From positions 372,001-436,000 of the forward strand of contig NZ_JASBRG010000001.1 of NCBI RefSeq assembly GCF_029961145.1: a DNA stretch of 64,000 nt, given 5' to 3'. The position numbers were made by a program, and so were the translations under genes. Shown here piece by piece: positions 63,432 through 64,000 of this stretch. Each line of letters opens with the position of its first letter. Positions within the stretch are counted from its first letter, which is position 1. The notes beneath the pieces were generated by a model that was not told the DNA's origin, searched no databases, and saw only the letters and a program-made list of their open reading frames with translations. Source of the DNA: Pinibacter soli (GTDB lineage Bacteria > Bacteroidota > Bacteroidia > Chitinophagales > Chitinophagaceae).

Positions 63432-63650
63432 ATGAAAAAGAGAATTGTGCCTGTTGTGTTGGTTATATTGTTGAGTTTCAGTCTGTCTGTGGCGAAAGCA
63501 CAATGTTCTATCTGTACAAAAACGGCGCAACAATTGGGAGAAAAACCCGCCAAGGCCCTCAACGTCGGCATTATCTATCTCGGATTTATGCCGCTGGCTA
63601 TTCTCGGATTTATTGGTTTTCAATGGTGGAAAAACAATAGAGAAGCTTAG
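63432..63650 (+). CDS. Small membrane protein with CxxC motif
   Basis: A protein of 72 residues from ATG 63432. A signal peptide or first helix (KKRIVPVVLVILLSFSLSVA) is followed by QCSICTKTAQQLGEKPAKAL, with a CxxC pair placed to lie in the periplasm, then a second hydrophobic helix (IIYLGFMPLAILGFIGFQWW). I do not recognise a function. Its stop overlaps the meaB stop by three bases (convergent). Confidence 0.65.
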   Translation: MKKRIVPVVLVILLSFSLSVAKAQCSICTKTAQQLGEKPAKALNVGIIYLGFMPLAILGFIGFQWWKNNREA

Positions 63651-64000
63651 TCTACAGTCTGCCATTTTTCTACAAACGCATATAAGTTAAAGCTCCTGTT
63701 TTCAAGGGCTTTTTTTATGTCCTGTTTTAAAGACACTTTGTCAATGTCCTTCATTCTTTTATGCTGAATTAAATGGAATGCTTTTTCCGTCAGCAGCCAT
63801 TCTCTTTTGTTATTGGCTGACTGCGTTTTCAATCTTGCATTGATGGTATGAAAAAGCTTATCCACTCCTTCTCCTTGCGAAGCAATTGTTTTTACAATTG
63901 CAGGCGGTTCGTTTTTATGATTGGTAGAGAGCAGCAATTGCAGATTTTTCATAAAAAGATCAGCAGCGGGCCTGTCGCTTTTGTTGACAACGAAAATGTC
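63647..64000 (-). CDS. meaB: Methylmalonyl-CoA mutase-associated GTPase MeaB, C-terminal part, cut by window edge
   Basis: The open frame enters from the right edge and covers 117 residues before the stop at 63647. The first residues DIFVVNKSDRPAADLFM contain the NKxD (G4) motif of G3E GTPases. The rest (GVDKLFHTINARLKTQSANN and the helical arm) fits the MeaB/ArgK dimerisation end. MeaB guards B12-dependent acyl-CoA mutases, loading and checking the cofactor. A B12-binding mutase subunit is encoded at 1916-2335. Confidence 0.9.
   Translation of the reverse strand, partial: DIFVVNKSDRPAADLFMKNLQLLLSTNHKNEPPAIVKTIASQGEGVDKLFHTINARLKTQSANNKREWLLTEKAFHLIQHKRMKDIDKVSLKQDIKKALENRSFNLYAFVEKWQTVD

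Overview
The window is a stretch of a Bacteroidota chromosome, most likely a Chitinophagaceae-like member of the Chitinophagia/Sphingobacteriia. Pointers are three tandem SusC/SusD pairs, GldC, a cargo protein with a type IX secretion (Por) tail, a DUF6089 protein ahead of uppS, the CBS / Omp85 / nadK / DUF6089 / uppS / bamA / ompH / ompH / murI gene order, and promoters of the TTG-19-TAnnTTTG kind. The DNA is AT-rich. I see no tRNA, rRNA, CRISPR array, insertion sequence or prophage.

Left part (1-17.4 kb): the start of a circularly permuted ATP-grasp gene cut by the window edge, a probable toxin/antitoxin pair, a free-standing B12-binding mutase subunit, a GT39-type membrane glycosyltransferase, gltX, an EptA-like phosphoethanolamine transferase, comM, an ABC exporter, a lipoprotein, a DUF3857/transglutaminase protein and a secreted beta-helix protein with a T9SS tail.

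Middle (17.5-45 kb): a small secreted Gln/Lys-rich protein, three susCD operons all on the minus strand, an MMPL-type RND exporter, recO, an HSDL2-like dehydrogenase, and an operon tetR-tolC-hlyD-mfs (tripartite EmrAB/TolC-type efflux) with a set of likely operators, then a glycosyltransferase-like gene. The susCD operons have no glycoside hydrolase, peptidase or sigma/anti-sigma gene next to them. The first two share their 5' leader and 3' terminator although their SusD proteins belong to different families.

Right part (45-64 kb): gldC, yqeY, cvpA-like, then a long plus-strand envelope cluster (hydrolase, CBS protein, Omp85 protein, NAD kinase, DUF6089 protein, uppS, bamA, two ompH, murI) that runs into rpmH-rnpA-yidD. 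A lipoprotein, Fe/Mn superoxide dismutase, tRNA adenosine deaminase, aldehyde dehydrogenase, glutathione peroxidase and the 3' end of meaB follow.

The most unusual feature is not a protein. About twenty intergenic regions carry long imperfect inverted repeats, each arm built from short quasi-tandem words. The words differ from locus to locus, but some are shared exactly between distant loci, including a 26-nt identity and a 19-nt identity. They lie in convergent, co-directional and divergent gaps, so simple termination does not explain all of them. Other points of interest are a possible switching leader RNA in front of rpmH, the operator set of the efflux operon, and a susD 3'-end relic downstream of the first susCD operon.
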